A model generated the notes under the pieces. The model saw only the letters and a program-made list of their open reading frames with translations. It searched no databases and had not been told where the DNA came from. Shown here in pieces: positions 1 through 12,727 of a DNA stretch of 64,000 bases. The stretch comes from Salvia splendens (Eukaryota > Streptophyta > Magnoliopsida > Lamiales > Lamiaceae). Position 1 is the stretch's first letter; the number at the start of each line of letters is the position of its first letter. The translations under genes were made by a program, and so were the position numbers. The stretch is from the NCBI RefSeq assembly GCF_004379255.2, contig NC_056051.1, forward strand, positions 25,351,267-25,415,266. The letters are read 5' to 3'.

Positions 1-3000
1 CCTAAGCACATTTTATTTGTCTTATTACATTTCTCCTTACCCACCCCACCCCACCCCACCCACAAAACTCTTAATTAGTAGATCTAAATTCACGGGACTT
101 TAATAAGATTATTTAAGTAACAAAAGCCCAAATATTGGACTTCACTGTCAAATGTATTAAAAATATAGTAGACATTCTTGACTGTAATCTAGGCTTAGGC
201 CAAGTTATTAGACAATTAATTAAGTTCTTGATTGTTTATGTGTTGACATGTGTATTAAACTACAAATAAGGGATAGAGTCACATATCACATGACTTAAAG
301 CAAACTCCACCAATCCCACAACTTTATTGTATTCAATTTGAAGTAGGTTACAATCACTTGGAATACTTATTTGGAGAACTATTACTCTTATGAAATAACA
401 TATAAATTTCTGGTCAATCCCACAATTTAAAAAATATCAATTATATCATAAATTTAATACTTTTTAGTTATTCTATAATCTCTGATTTAAGAAAAAATAA
501 TATGATATGGTAGATGGAAAATATTGTGCGGTTAAAATGTTCAACTACTTAAAAACGTTATATCTCTAATAAACCACATCTTAATTTTTACACATTTACA
601 CATCTCGTCAATAAATTCAAATATACAAGATGTCAGATTTTATTTTTCATGAGACAAGTGAAGAAAATGTCAAAATTATAGTAATATATTCAGTCATTTT
701 TTAAGATTGCAAAATTGACCAAACTTTATATTTTTTCCGCCATTTTACCTATATATTTTATGTTTCAATCTTCTTCATTTGTGCATGTTACGTGTATAAT
801 ATTATATACGTTGATAAAAAAGATAAAACAATGGATTTCCAACGATTCTATTTGAGTCAGCCCCACATAAGTAAATGGTTAATTTAACTATGCTTTTGAA
901 CATATCCATAAAGAGTGATTACAACTTGGAAACTAAGTCTTATATCACACTTTCTTTTCCTTTTCTCTTTAATCCTTTTTGGATCTTTCCAAAGTCATGG
1001 CTGTAAAAAGGGAACAATGATGATTAGAAAAGTTAATGGTTGTATTATGATAGGATCATGTTTGAAATAATATTTTCTAGATATTGATTGAATAAGCTCT
1101 CATTGGATTAGATTGTCTTGACAAACACATTTAGTGGGCCATATTCCGATTTTGGAAATCTAGAATAATAATTATCTAGAATTACTTCAATCAACACCAA
1201 GAAAAAAAGCATGATTATGGTCCTTAAAAAGCATTTTCCATTCGGTGATGGAAACCATTAACCACAATGAAAAGCCACTAATCATGTTTATTAATTAAGT
1301 GCTTTAGTAGATTAATCAACAAGCTTGTGAAGAAGTTGATTGGACAAGCTTGCTAGCTTATTAAAACACTCAATATTTAAGTTTTTTACTCAATATTCAA
1401 GTTTTTAAAACCATATATCGTCTGCACTTCCATATATATATATATTAAACACAAATCACGATATATATCAAATTAACCCACAATTTCATGCAAATAGTGG
1501 GTCACATAGAACCTACTATTTTTAAAGTATAAATTTAGAAATTAAAAAATCAAAAGCATGTTTCTACACTAAAGATGATTTCTACTGAATCTCAAATTTC
1601 AATGGAAAATCACTTTACATTGTGTTTATGATTATATAAATGAGTACAATAATTATACGAAGACAATATATCTAAATCATCTCAATATTCTCTATCTATA
1701 TATGTTTAGATATATCAACATGGGCAACGTGCAATAGGTTCTTAGGTTCTTACAATAGTTTAAGTTTAAACAATAACATGTTTTTCCCTATTAAAAATGG
1801 GGCGGCCATGTGCTTGTACTTTTTTTCTCCAACCTTGACTATTTTTTAGCCTCAAACAATCTTGTCTTATTGTATATATCATGATTCAAAATTAAATGTT
1901 GCAGAATTTTGGTTGGGCCGGTTCATTGTTTCCCACAAAGACTAAATTTTCTTAATCATACAGTAACTCCACTTTTAATCTAAAAAGGGCAAAATGTGGA
2001 AAAAGTTGTGAAATTTGATCAAATTCTAGTTAATCCTGCAATTTTAAAAGTCAAACGAAAAAACTACGAAAGTATGGAGACAAATCATAATTTGACCTAA
2101 ATTCATGGTTTTTCCGTGCTATAAAAATAAAGTGAAGACATAGGATTGTGCTATAACTTTAGATGATTGGGTCGGCCTACCTATGATATCTATGTACACT
2201 ATACTGCATTAAGAAAAATAAAAGTTACAAGATTTTTGGTCTAGATTCACTATTTTTATGTCATAATTTGAAGGAATAGGAAATGTAGTAATTTTCTTTT
2301 GTTGTAACTTTTACACCACCTAAGTAAAAACATTAGATTTATGGAATTAGTTGAATCATATGCAGGTTCACGAAACGTTTTAGGTTTGAGTTTTAAATCA
2401 ACACTACACGATTTCTACAACGTTTTAAAGATTTGAGCAAAGATTCGAGTTTTAAGCAATTCTTGAAAGTCTAAACAAACTTGACATGTTAATTAATCTT
2501 CCAATTTTATTTTGATTGTCTTTACTTAGATCTCCAAACGTCAAACCAACTTCTTGAGCCCCTAGAAGAAGTGATCATATATTAACTAGGGTTTCCTAGC
2601 TAATATATATGTTTATATATAATCATTGGATCCATGTTCTCTTAATTAGACGACAAGTTTATATCTGTATAGATATATAGATAGGTTTTTGTAAAAAAAT
2701 ATTTTTGTCTATTGTAGGATTCCAAACTACAATTCCTAGACCATTCAATAATATATTTTCTGTTTCTTGCATTTCGAGGTGGAACTCTGATTAGGTTTAG
2801 CTTAGGTGGTAATGGGACAAAAGCAAGTGACCTTTTTCAATTTATGTCTCTATTTGTATTCTAACTAAATAAAATTCAATTCATTGCACTTGGAACAATT
2901 GATAATTCATTTACTTTATTTTGCAGATAGTTCACAACTTCACATGATTTTTTCGAAGTATTATGACATTTATAAATGTAACTAAATTTTATTGTGACAA

Positions 3001-3375
3001 CTTGTAAGTATATATAGGCAGCCATGCATGTAAAAAAATGTCACAAAATTTAGTGACATTTAATTAAGGATAATTTAGCTCTCATATGTAAATGTGTAGC
3101 TAGGGAGTGGTTCCAGTGAGAATTTATTAAAATGAGAACTTTGATAATTGTATTACTTTTCTGATACATTAGTATCAGTTAATATCACAAAATATATCAG
3201 TTATTGATATTGAGTCAGAAATTGATATTCATGAATCAGCGAACTGATATTGAGTATAAAATTGATATGTTTAGTGATGCTAACTGATATCAATATATTT
3301 GCAAATCGAGTATAATTATGTGTTTTGACTTTAAGAAATTTTTTGTCATGATCTATCTCCTGTGTAACTATTTTT
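1..3375. other. AT-rich intergenic region, no gene seen
   Basis: No open reading frame here has a recognisable domain or codon bias, and both strands are dense in stop codons. The stretch is A/T-rich with short TA runs. Positions 412-455 resemble 5161-5200, a shared motif of the form 'aatcccacaatttaaaaaatatc', which suggests scattered remnants of one old repeat family. At 3130-3310 several 'gatat' and 'tatcag' half-palindromes look like the remains of another degraded element. Confidence 0.6.
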
Positions 3376-3383
3376 ATGACAAG

Positions 3384-3601
3384 CAGGGGCGGACCCATAT
3401 ATACTTAGGGTGGGGCTAAAGCCTTTAACAAAATGGTTTTTTATTCTTTTTTCTTTTGTAAATATTTAAAATTTATCTAAATTTAAGGCAAATTAGTATA
3501 TAAAAGCCCTTATAAATAAGCTAAAACACCCAAAAATACACTTTAAAACAAAATTTAGAAATCATAGCCCTTATCGTTATTTATTTCTGCGTCCGCCCCT
3601 G
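3384..3601. mobile_element. hAT-type MITE, 218 bp, 8-bp target duplication
   Basis: The element begins CAGGGGCGGAC and ends GTCCGCCCCTG, so it has terminal inverted repeats of about 11 bp. It is flanked by ATGACAAG (3376-3383) and ATGACGAG (3602-3609), an 8-bp target-site duplication with one mismatch. Eight-base duplications and CAGGGG-type ends are characteristic of the hAT superfamily. The interior is AT-rich and non-coding, so this is a non-autonomous copy. Confidence 0.8.
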
Positions 3602-3609
3602 ATGACGAG

Positions 3610-6601
3610 TGTAACTATTTTTTGTGATATAATGTAATAGGTTTAAATATGGTAGTGGTAGCATAGTTTCACACACACCCACATGTCTGTGTGTGTGTAA
3701 ATTTGAAGCACTTCTCTCTCTCTCATGATGTAGTTAGCAAGATTTCTAATAGATCTTTCCCATTAAAAGCAAAGCCAAAAGGCTAAAACAATATGGATTT
3801 CAACGTAAATCACGCAAACAAAATCAACAAGAATTCATCATCACCACGTAATCCACTCCACTTAACATCTTATCAAAACTCATACTCTTTCACACATGAT
3901 TCACGAACACATTCATTAAACATAAAATTTACGTATGTAAAATACTAATGTCGGCATCAAATTTGAATTTCCACTAAGATTATCATATTTAATTAAGATA
4001 CGATAAGACTATATATAAAGTTTTGAATTTCAACACAAATCATACAAAAGATATGATTCACATACAATTCGATATTTACCTTAATCTGTCAAAATACACA
4101 TATTCAGTGTGGGGTAGATTATTTACCCACCATTCATGTCATAATTAATCTTAATGAATGATTGAAAACCCATAAGACCAATCCAAGAAAAGAGTGGGGT
4201 AGATAATTTAAATGACTTAAAATGTCGTCTTATCATGTATTTTCGAGTTATATGGCAAAAGATGACCTAAAATGTGTTATATAATTATTAAAAATGATCT
4301 AAAATAGGTTCTTATTGATCATATTTTAATTTTTTTATTTTGCTTTTCTACCAAACTTTTCCTAATGATATTACTAATATATTCCTTTTATTTTCTGCCA
4401 TTTTTTTTGGAAGAAAACTGCCGCTGACTGAATTCCTGAGTTTAGATTGATAAACACACAAAACAATGTTGTTTGTACAAAAACATTCTTGCACATTGTA
4501 TGCACAACTCAATGTAATGAAGAGAGAGAGATGGGCTTCTCGATAACTCTTATCATGAAGATATATAATAAAATTTAAACTAATATTATACTGCTATTTT
4601 GCCATTTTAGTTTGTTCAATAAACAATCCACATTCACTTTTATTATAAAATAAATGGTAAACAGGTCTAACATTTCACTAGCTCATTCAATTTATATATT
4701 ATTATAAAATTAATGTATATAAAAGTGAAATTCATACTCCAATAACTTTTACAACTCACTTTCCTTTACATTTCTTAAAACTCGTATCAAGTTAAATATG
4801 AACTTCTATTGTGAAACGGAAGGAGTACAAATTTTACGTAACGATGTGAATATCATGTGGGTTATGAAATTATGAATGTGGACATTTCTGATGTCTAATT
4901 AAATGCAAATTTGCTACTTAATTTTCCAACAAATTCTGGTGTACCGTCATAATAAGTGGTGTATGACAAGAAATTTAATGCTGTACCTTCTTCTCCATGT
5001 ATCTCCAAGAAAGGTCAAGCACAAGGACGACATGAAGTAGAAGTTAGGTAAATACTAAATACCTAACAAATATAACTGAAGTTTGGTAGTACTTATTAAA
5101 TGAGATTATATGTAATGATGGAAAATTGACAGAAAAAATCACTACATTTTGTTAGTTTCTAGTTAATCCCATAATTTAAAAAATATCCGATTATATCAGA
5201 ACATGACAATTTTCTCAATTGTCTTATAGCTAAAAAATATCCGGTGTCCTAGGTGTTTTGAATTTTTGATGTACAATCTGTATGGACAATTTATCAAAAT
5301 TATGATATAATAAGATATTTATTAGAATTGGTACTATGGGTTTTTGACAATTTGGCTTTATTAATAAAGTCCCTTTTTAGTAAATGAATGATGAATATAA
5401 TATTGTATAGCATTAATACTCAAAGCTGGCCAAACAGTGCAACAATTGCACCATAGGAATGATTCATTTGTGGTGTTTCCACTTTTGAAATCTTGGGGAT
5501 TACCAAATCTTGCAATATAAATGACCTATATATTATTTTAATGTTTTTATCTTGGACTTTTCACTGATGCCCAGCTGTTTGCTGCAAATAATGGATGGTG
5601 TAAATATATAGATAGGTCTGATTTTGAATGTTGGCCAATGATGAAGTGAATGTGTTAGCTAGCAAGAAAGTGGTATATACATAGTAACTCAAAAACAAGG
5701 GGCAAACTCAATCATTTGATACTGCAAACCTCACATGCATCACATTCTTCACTCCAATCCCCACACACTATAGTCTATACATATAGTTCAGAGGCTCCAC
5801 AATTTATTCTACTACTACTTTTTCTCTTGTTCTCAATATTATAAGGCTAGCACAACAAATTTTCATTTTTCCACAATACAAATCATTTTTGCCGATTTTC
5901 TAAGAGAGACAATTGTTTATGGTGAAACCCTAATACTATTAATAGAAACATCGATTCAAACGTAAATCCAAATTTTTATTTTTTATTCACGTTATTTTAG
6001 TGATAAACGACATGATCTTTAAGTTTTTTAAAACTTGGCACTGAGTTCGAATTTTGAATTTCGTTGGTCGATAACTATTCTTTGGAAACATGTGGAAATG
6101 TATCATTGAAAAGCTCTCAGCGATACTTTGGCACGTAAAAAAAGAAGAAAATATACAATTTTGTGGCGAAAGCGTCACGGATTTAAGAAATCGTTAATTT
6201 GACTTTGTGAAGAAAAATGAAAAAAAAAGTAAGTGGAATGCAAACCTATTTTTATATATTGATTTTATAATAGAATGTGAGTGTAATGATTTTAGCTGAG
6301 AAAATGGGGAAAAAAATTGAGACTTTAAATGATTTTGTACATCATGAAAATTAGTCTATGTATTTTTTACCGAGAAAAAAAACATATAGTACCTTGATTA
6401 TAAATTAGAATATAGGTATAATTAGTGTATCTATATAAAACTAACCCAAATTAAACAAGAACCCTAAAAGTTAAAAGGGCAATTGTGTGACTTGACATGA
6501 TAGTGTGTAGAAGAGAGGGTGAAACTCACAAAAATGATATTGATGTATCGACAAGTGCAATCTATTGGATTCCTTAAAGTGTTTGTAGGGTATGTTTCCA
6601 A
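3610..6601. other. AT-rich intergenic region upstream of the zinc-finger gene
   Basis: No supported gene. A GGAAGGAGTAC motif near 4819-4829 looks like the surviving right end of a decayed Stowaway-type MITE. The 5161-5200 stretch repeats the 412-455 motif. The short ORFs here have no family resemblance. The stretch close to 6600 presumably contains promoter sequence of the gene starting at 6792. Confidence 0.55.

Positions 6602-6648
<47 letters not shown>
6602..6648. repeat. Compound (CT)n(CA)n microsatellite in the zinc-finger gene promoter
   Basis: About 17 bases of CT repeat run directly into about 30 bases of CA repeat. The tract ends ten bases before the TATA box of the downstream gene, so length variation here could change promoter geometry. 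CT-rich tracts are common in plant core promoters. Confidence 0.9.
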
Positions 6649-6649
<1 letters not shown>

Positions 6650-6657
6650 TTTACTTG

Positions 6658-6665
6658 TATAAATA
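6658..6665 (+). promoter_or_regulatory. TATA box of the zinc-finger gene
   Basis: TATAAATA lies 127 bases upstream of the ATG at 6792. This fits a transcription start near 6690 and a 5' UTR of about 100 nt containing CT-rich sequence. Confidence 0.6.
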
Positions 6666-6791
6666 CCCCACACATGCAATAATCCCCTTATAAAACCAAA
6701 CTCCCCATAGCTCCCTCTTTCTCTCTAAGCCCATATTTATTATACTCCATTCGTCCCAAGCTACTTACTCTATATTCTATTTTAGTAAATC

Positions 6792-7364
6792 ATGACGGAG
6801 TTGGACTACGAAAACAAGCCATCATGCAACAATACCGCCCCCTTAAAACTCTTCGGCTTCCATGTCACCGAAGAGGAAGACCAAGAAGAGGACTCCTCCG
6901 AGGCCACTAGGCCGGGTCCCCCCGGTGGCCGCCGATACGAGTGCCAATACTGCTGCCGCGAGTTCACAAACTCGCAGGCCCTCGGCGGCCACCAAAACGC
7001 CCACAAAAAGGAGCGGCAGCAGCTCAAGCGCGCCAAGATGCAAGCCACCCGCAACGCCGCCGTCTCCTACATGCGAAACCCCATCGTCTCCGCCTTCGCC
7101 CCGCCCTCCCACCTCCTCTCCCCCTCCCACGCGCCGCCGCCGTGGGTGTACGCCCCACGCGCCCCGCGCCCCTTCCACGTGTCTCACGGGTGCGTCTTCG
7201 CCGCGGGTCCCTCCGCCCCCAGCGGGCCTGGTATTGGGCCTTCGAAGCCCATTTTGGGTTATAATGGGCCGTCGCCGAGTAGATTTTTGAGTGATAATGG
7301 GCCTAGCTTAGACGATGGGTTTGGGCTGGATCTGCATCTCAGCTTGGCTCCAGCCGCGCCGTGA
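6792..7364 (+). CDS. Single-C2H2 zinc-finger transcription factor with EAR motif (GIS/ZFP5/ZFP6/ZFP8 type)
   Basis: An intronless 190-aa protein. The N-terminal [12 protein letters not shown] segment (about residues 18-29) is typical of the GIS/ZFP5/6/8 group. It is followed by one plant-type C2H2 finger at residues 50-71 ([21 protein letters not shown]) with the diagnostic QALGGH helix, then a basic stretch ([13 protein letters not shown]). A Pro/Ala/Ser-rich middle leads to the C-terminal LDLHLSL, an EAR repression motif. Family members act in the nucleus and control trichome initiation downstream of gibberellin and cytokinin; that role is inferred from family only. The coding region is strikingly GC-rich (long C-rich runs at 7080-7220) compared with its AT-rich surroundings, and several antisense and shifted ORFs across it are shadows of that composition. 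A TATA box and a CT/CA microsatellite lie just upstream. Confidence 0.92.
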   Translation: MTELDYENKPSCNNTAPLKLFGFHVTEEEDQEEDSSEATRPGPPGGRRYECQYCCREFTNSQALGGHQNAHKKERQQLKRAKMQATRNAAVSYMRNPIVSAFAPPSHLLSPSHAPPPWVYAPRAPRPFHVSHGCVFAAGPSAPSGPGIGPSKPILGYNGPSPSRFLSDNGPSLDDGFGLDLHLSLAPAAP

Positions 7365-10350
7365 GGACTCTCTCGGCTTCAATCGGATTTTCTGTACATT
7401 TTTTTTTCTTCTGATTTATTGATTAATTTTTCCTCTTCTTCTTCTCTCTAGCCATAAATCAATCTCCCTTCTTTCTATTGACACATTTTTCTTTTCGAAT
7501 TTATCCATTCAGAATAACATATTTCAAAAAATGAAAAAAAGTGTTCTCTACACTTTAATTTTTCCACTTAACACTAGATATAATTTATGTAATTAATTCG
7601 GAATTTGTGGGTCCCGCATTGTAAAGTATTTCCTTCGAATTGCTAGCTAGAGTTAGAAATTATTTCCAATAATAGGAATGGAAAAATTAGTATAGTTTTG
7701 ATGTCGTATTCTAACTTCATTCCTTGTTAATTGAATCGTTTCTTTTAAAAAAATGATTTTAATAATTAAATTAAAAAAAAAGGAGAAGAGACGTAATCAA
7801 ATGTGTATTTAGTTATAACAAATAATGATATAATAAGATGAAATAATTTAAAATAGAATACGACTCAAGTAGCACCAGATATTCAGAACTAGTCCATATA
7901 AAAGAGTAAGACATGCCATAATGATTTTCATGATATTGACAAAATTATTAACCACTTCACTAAAACGACAACCCCACAAACTGAAGTATATATAGTTTAG
8001 TCATTATTGTCATCATTATAATTTAGACTATTCAATTCCACCTACACAAAAGAACAGTGTAGGGTTTTCAAGCTTTCATTCTAAGGTTTAATTTTAATCC
8101 ATTTTTAGTTTGTCCATATGTTGCCATATTCATCATATGTTTACAATACATTAAATAATTGAAGTTTCAAACTTCATTGATTACAGTTGAAGGGTCTCAT
8201 TGGATATGCTTGTAAACGAGTACTTTAATAATGTGGCAGTCTGAATTAAATTAGTTGATTATTTCAACAACTACATAAATTTGAGAAGGAAAAAGGTCAG
8301 ATGTAGTTGGGAAAAAAAATAATTGGGCAATAAATGATAAACACATAAAAGTAAGTATATAGGTAGATGTGAGAAGCCAATGAGATTTATGTTTAAGGAA
8401 ACTTAGGTGTAAGCACGAAAACAAGTTAATGCAAATCCAAGAATGAAGCATTTAAAAGTCTTATCTTTTTTCAAACTTTCCCACTTTTTAATCATTTTTC
8501 TTTGGGTTAAAAGAATATATGAGAGGGGAATATGTTCAAAATGGCACCTTCTTTTTTTTTATTTATTTATTTATAAATTGATGGTGCGTCTTAAGTCGGT
8601 GCCTTTTCATTGCATGCTCTAGCTTCATGTGTTGGCTTTAAAGTTTTAAATTTATGAAATTATGTTAGTAAGGAAGGATCCAAGAACCTTTTTATCGTGA
8701 GAATGTGGGAATCATCTTTAATTCTTCGATCCCAAACATCAACGACGGATGTGTATGCAATTGCATTCATCTAACATGTGTGAATCTCAATTTTATTTTT
8801 TTTGAGTGCAATATAATGGCGAATGCAATAATTTTATATGCTCGTTGAAATTTTCTCATATCCTCATAATAAGAAGACCTTAATGTGAACCATATTTACA
8901 AAAATATACGATATGCAATGACAATAAGTTGAAAACTTCTCATTTTATTATTTCCATGCATAAAGTCTTTTTTCATCATATTCTTACATTATGGAAAGGA
9001 AGACTACACTATATCACTTAATTAATTAGGATATAGAAGTACACAATTTACAAATATATATTATTATGTAGTATGAAGTTGAGTAGTGATGATGAGAATA
9101 AGTAGGGACATGATTATAATATTTGAAATTATTAAAAGAGGGCTACAAGAGAATAAACATCAATAAATTATAAGGGGTTTGCTTAGAATTATAGAATGCC
9201 TTGTCATGTCTTATTAAAAAATTTGTGTGACAATTGATGAGCCAATCTTAGTGAAAAAGAAACAAAGGATTTACACAATCTGAGATTCTTGAAAGCTTCT
9301 CAAATGCCCCTCCTCAAATATTTTTAACATATGTTATTTTGATAATTTTGCATTTTTTTTTGATAATTTTTTTTATATTTGGCCCTTCTCAAATTCTCAA
9401 ATTTCCCTTGCATATAATTTTCTTCAATCCTACAATAATTAATGTGATTGTTGTGTGCAAAGGAAATTTCAAGAAAATCCAATCCCATATTTATCCCACT
9501 GAAATAAATCGTACGACTAGCTGCTATTTGGGGCCCTATAGTTGCCCCCATTTTTACTTTACCCCCTAATCAAAATTAGAATTGATGTGTGTGGACATCC
9601 ATCTCATGTAAAATCTATCAAAAAATTAGTATATGAGAGAGAGCATCTATATATGTTCAAATATGAGTATAGAGTTAGTTATGCCGACAGTGTGAAAATA
9701 TTTTTAGGGTCCAATTTCATTTTAGTAACAAGTGTCTTACTTTTTTCGAATGAATAAATCAATTTACATTTAAACACCTCCGAATCTGAGACCTTTTGCC
9801 TCATGCATTAATCTCTATAGTGCTTGATCAACTCACACACAAAGTCTTTTTCCCGATTTCAAGAAATGTGGGTAAAAAAATATTATGTAAATTTATTATT
9901 GGCGAATATGTAATTCGATCTGTGAGACATGAAATTAAGCTCGACTTTTCAATGTATACACATGCATCTTATATTGGAAACTTTGATGATGAAAATATAA
10001 TCATACTATTATTATATTGATTTATGTTATGAACATTCTAGATGGGTAAGACTGCAAATTAAAGTCAGTTATTTTGGGACCATGACATGACATGAGTCAC
10101 GTGACAAACATCAAGTTGATGTACAATGATGTAAGGTTTTATGGAGAAATAAAATGCTTCCAGTTACATGTTTTGTTTCAACTAAAATATAATTGCATGT
10201 GTGCCCTAAATCAAGATTGAACTGTCAGGGACAAATTAGGTTTGTATTTTAAGAGTAAATTATGGCATTGATAATGGATCAGATTCCTAGGAAATTTTTC
10301 AATAAAAAATAGCACAAAAAATGTACCGGTAATGATTTTCAATGAAGTAG
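7365..10350. other. Intergenic region, no gene seen
   Basis: The 3' flank of the zinc-finger gene followed by about 3 kb of A/T-rich DNA. ORFs up to 76 codons occur, for example around 9339-9757, but have no domain, no splice-consistent neighbours and low-complexity composition. Nothing else is recognised. Confidence 0.55.
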
Positions 10351-10639
10351 ATAATGGGTAGGGGTAAGCATTCGGGTTTCGGTTCGGTTTTGGCAAAAAA
10401 CCGGAACTAAAACCGAAAAATCGAATTTAGTTCAAAATCCAAACCGAACCGAAACCGAAAAAACCAAAAACCGAACTTAAAAAATCGAAAAAACCGATCA
10501 AAACCAAAAAACAAAAAAAAACATATAATATTAATATATATATATATAATTTATTTTATTTTATATATACTAATAGGATATATGTATATATAATATAAAA
10601 TTAATATAGTATTACATATTAAAAGAATATATATGTATG

Positions 10640-11061
10640 TAGGGGTGTGTTAAGGTCCTTCGCAGCTTTTCAATCCAAGCTTCTTTTTAATCACAACCCT
10701 TGGATCCTTGAATTGGATGGTTGTGATGATCTGCATTATTACACTATAATGGTGCATTATTAGTCGGTGTGCATTATTCAACTGAAAATCTGCATTATTA
10801 CACTATAATGATGCATTATTAGTCGGTGTGCATTATTACACTATAATGATGCATTATTAGTCGGTGTGCATTATTCAACTGAAAATCTGCATTATTACAC
10901 TATAATGGTGCATTATTAGTCGGTGTGCATTATTCAACTAAAAATCTGCATTATTAAATGACACTTGGCATCAATCTAACAGTCGGATGACAAAATCGTG
11001 GGGCTGAGATTAAAAAGAACAATAGAACAAAAGATACAAAAAGGAAATGAATACATCCCTA
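10640..11061. mobile_element. Possible second element nested inside the hAT-like element
   Basis: TAGGGGTGTGTT at the left and, inverted, TAGGGATGTATT at the right bracket a unit whose sequence differs sharply from the CGGTT-rich DNA outside it. The flanks are low-complexity TATGTATG/TGTATATA, so a target duplication cannot be judged securely. The unit carries the GCATTATT array at 10732-10955. Confidence 0.4.
10732..10955. repeat. Short higher-order tandem array built on TGCATTATT
   Basis: Two modules alternate. X is about 38 bp (TGCATTATTACACTATAATG followed by a second TGCATTATT and AGTCGGTG). Y is about 21 bp (TGCATTATTCAACTGAAAATC). The order read left to right is X Y X X Y X Y, then a final TGCATTATT. 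Copies differ by only one or two bases, so the array expanded recently. Confidence 0.85.
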
Positions 11062-11399
11062 TGTATATATATAATTCGGTTTTTTGATTTTTTTCTTTGC
11101 CCGAACCGAACCGAAAAACCAAAATTTTTGTATTTTCAAAACCGAACCGAATTTCAAAATTTCGGTTTGATTCGGTTCGGATATTCGGTTTCCGGTTTTT
11201 TTCTCACCCCTAAATTTATGGGCATGTCTCTCTTTATATTACCTAGATTTGATAATGACAATATACTATTTGAGCACTTACTGAAATTTAATTGGAAAAC
11301 TAGCCGCTCGCTTGACAAACACGGATTTTGCATGTTTTTAAGGACTAGATTTGACTTGTTTTAAATATCAATCATGCAAATTATGTTCTTAAATTACAT

Positions 11400-12700
11400 A
11401 TGTTATACATTTGGTATTTTTGACGTGTTTGTTGATAAATGATAGAAAAAGATAGAAAAATGTGAAAAAAAGGCCAAAGTGCAGCAGCCTCTGTTTGAGC
11501 CCATTTTGGAAGCGATTTTAAAGTCCAATCAGTGCCTACTAGATACCAGTCTCTTCGTCTTCGAAAGACCTTCGCGTGGATACCTTAAACATCTAAATCG
11601 GAGTTCTGTGGAGAAAGTTATGGCCATTTTACAAACATCGCGCAGTGCAGTCAAAATCTGGCGGAAATTAGGCGGAAATTCACGGAAGAAAAGAAATTAT
11701 TATATTGTGAAGCCAAATCTCTCCTATTTCTTGTAGGGCACGAAATTTATCAAAAATAAACCTTTTTCCATCCTATAAATACCTCTGAACCTAATTCATA
11801 ATCTTTATCTCAGAGCCTCCAATCCTTCTCACTCTCTACACTTCTTCCATTCCATATTCCACCCTTAAATTCATCCATCTTCCATTGGAGCGGAGCTCTG
11901 CAGATCCAGGCAAGAAAAGACTGAAGATTGAAGATTCAACCTTGGGTTTTATCAATTTCTTTCATGTCTTATACTTTAATTTTTGTTTTTACTACTTGTC
12001 TATGAGTAGTTAAACATCATTTGTAGTTTTTTTGGCGAAAACTATTATGAATATGTTTTGATTTATTGAATTGAACCTTTTTCTAGCTCTTGTGATTGTT
12101 TTGCTTGTTCTTGTGCTTTTATTGTTCTTTTGTCTGGCCAACTTTAGAACTATGTCCGTCTAACTAGATTAATCGAGAGATAGCTAGTTTTACGTGGTAA
12201 AAGGAACGAGTACAACACATAGGTTTATCTGCACTCGAGAGAGGGGACCCTTTGTGAGGGCTTGAGTCTTAGGAACTTAAGGAGTTAGAATCTAATCTAT
12301 TGGAAGGAGACTTTGATAGTTAGAGTCTAATCTACTGGATAAGTGCACTCGAGAGAGGGCTTATCTGAAAATCGTGACTTTCCTAATAATCCTGGAGACA
12401 TATAAAGGTAAAGGTTCTGTGAGATTAATCATCACTAGGTCGTAGTAGTTGGATCCTAAAACTCTACTTTCTTTAGCCTGCTTTGTATTATTTTGTTTTT
12501 ATACGTTTTTTATATATTTTTTCTCTAGTTTAATCTTACTAAAACCCAAAACTCCATGTCTCTAGATAGTATATGACGCTTAGTATATGATAGCCAGTTG
12601 CAATCTTATTCCCTGTGTTCGATATTCCGGTACTGACCTTTAGCTATACTAGTTCTACCATGTATGCTTGCAGGTATTTTTAGTGCTAATAAATAGTGCA
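11400..12700 (+). repeat. Putative 5' LTR of the retroelement relic
   Basis: The region immediately upstream of the primer-binding site has LTR-like order: a promoter with TATAAATA at 11774-11781, then a long leader ending close to the PBS. The phrase 'gagaaagttatggccattttac' (split by reading) near 11610-11632 is of a kind often seen in plant gypsy LTRs. The start is uncertain, and no second copy is present in the window to define it. Confidence 0.45.
11774..11781 (+). promoter_or_regulatory. TATA box inside the putative LTR
   Basis: TATAAATA about 930 bases before the primer-binding site, at the position expected for an LTR (U3) promoter. Confidence 0.45.
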
Positions 12701-12709
12701 TCAAGTTTT

Positions 12710-12727
12710 TGGCGCCGTTGCCGGGGA
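12710..12727 (+). other. tRNA-Asp primer-binding site
   Basis: TGGCGCCGTTGCCGGGGA is exactly complementary to the 3' 18 nt (including CCA) of plant tRNA-Asp(GUC). This is the primer used by many plant Ty3/gypsy elements. It fixes the orientation of the element as plus strand and places the LTR/leader junction a few bases upstream. Confidence 0.9.

Larger units (their letters stand above)
10359..11212. mobile_element. hAT-like non-autonomous element with CGGTT-rich ends
   Basis: The left end is TAGGGGTAAGC, followed by dense 'ttcggttcggtttt'/'aaccgaaccg' motifs. The right end carries the same motifs in inverted orientation and finishes CTCACCCCTA. Ends of the TAGGGGTG type with CGGTT-rich subterminal repeats are common in plant hAT elements. 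The flanks (ATAATGGG left, TTTATGGG a few bases beyond the right end) resemble each other imperfectly, so the target duplication has decayed or the boundary is off by a few bases. A second element and a tandem array sit inside. No transposase is visible. Confidence 0.6.

Noticed and set aside
3201..3398. 65-codon minus-strand ORF and other 60-75 codon ORFs in AT-rich DNA (5987, 8251, 9324, 9542, 9796, 45486, 61228)
   Set aside because: Composition is that of random AT-rich sequence, with no domains, splice partners or conservation evidence.
6843..7187. 114-codon antisense ORF across the zinc-finger gene, and shifted plus-strand ORFs there
   Set aside because: All arise from GC-rich codon composition of the real gene; they have no domain and compete with a complete C2H2/EAR protein.
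10732..10955. Regular repeats that could be mistaken for a CRISPR array
   Set aside because: No unique spacers of constant length, no cas genes, and the context is a plant transposon.
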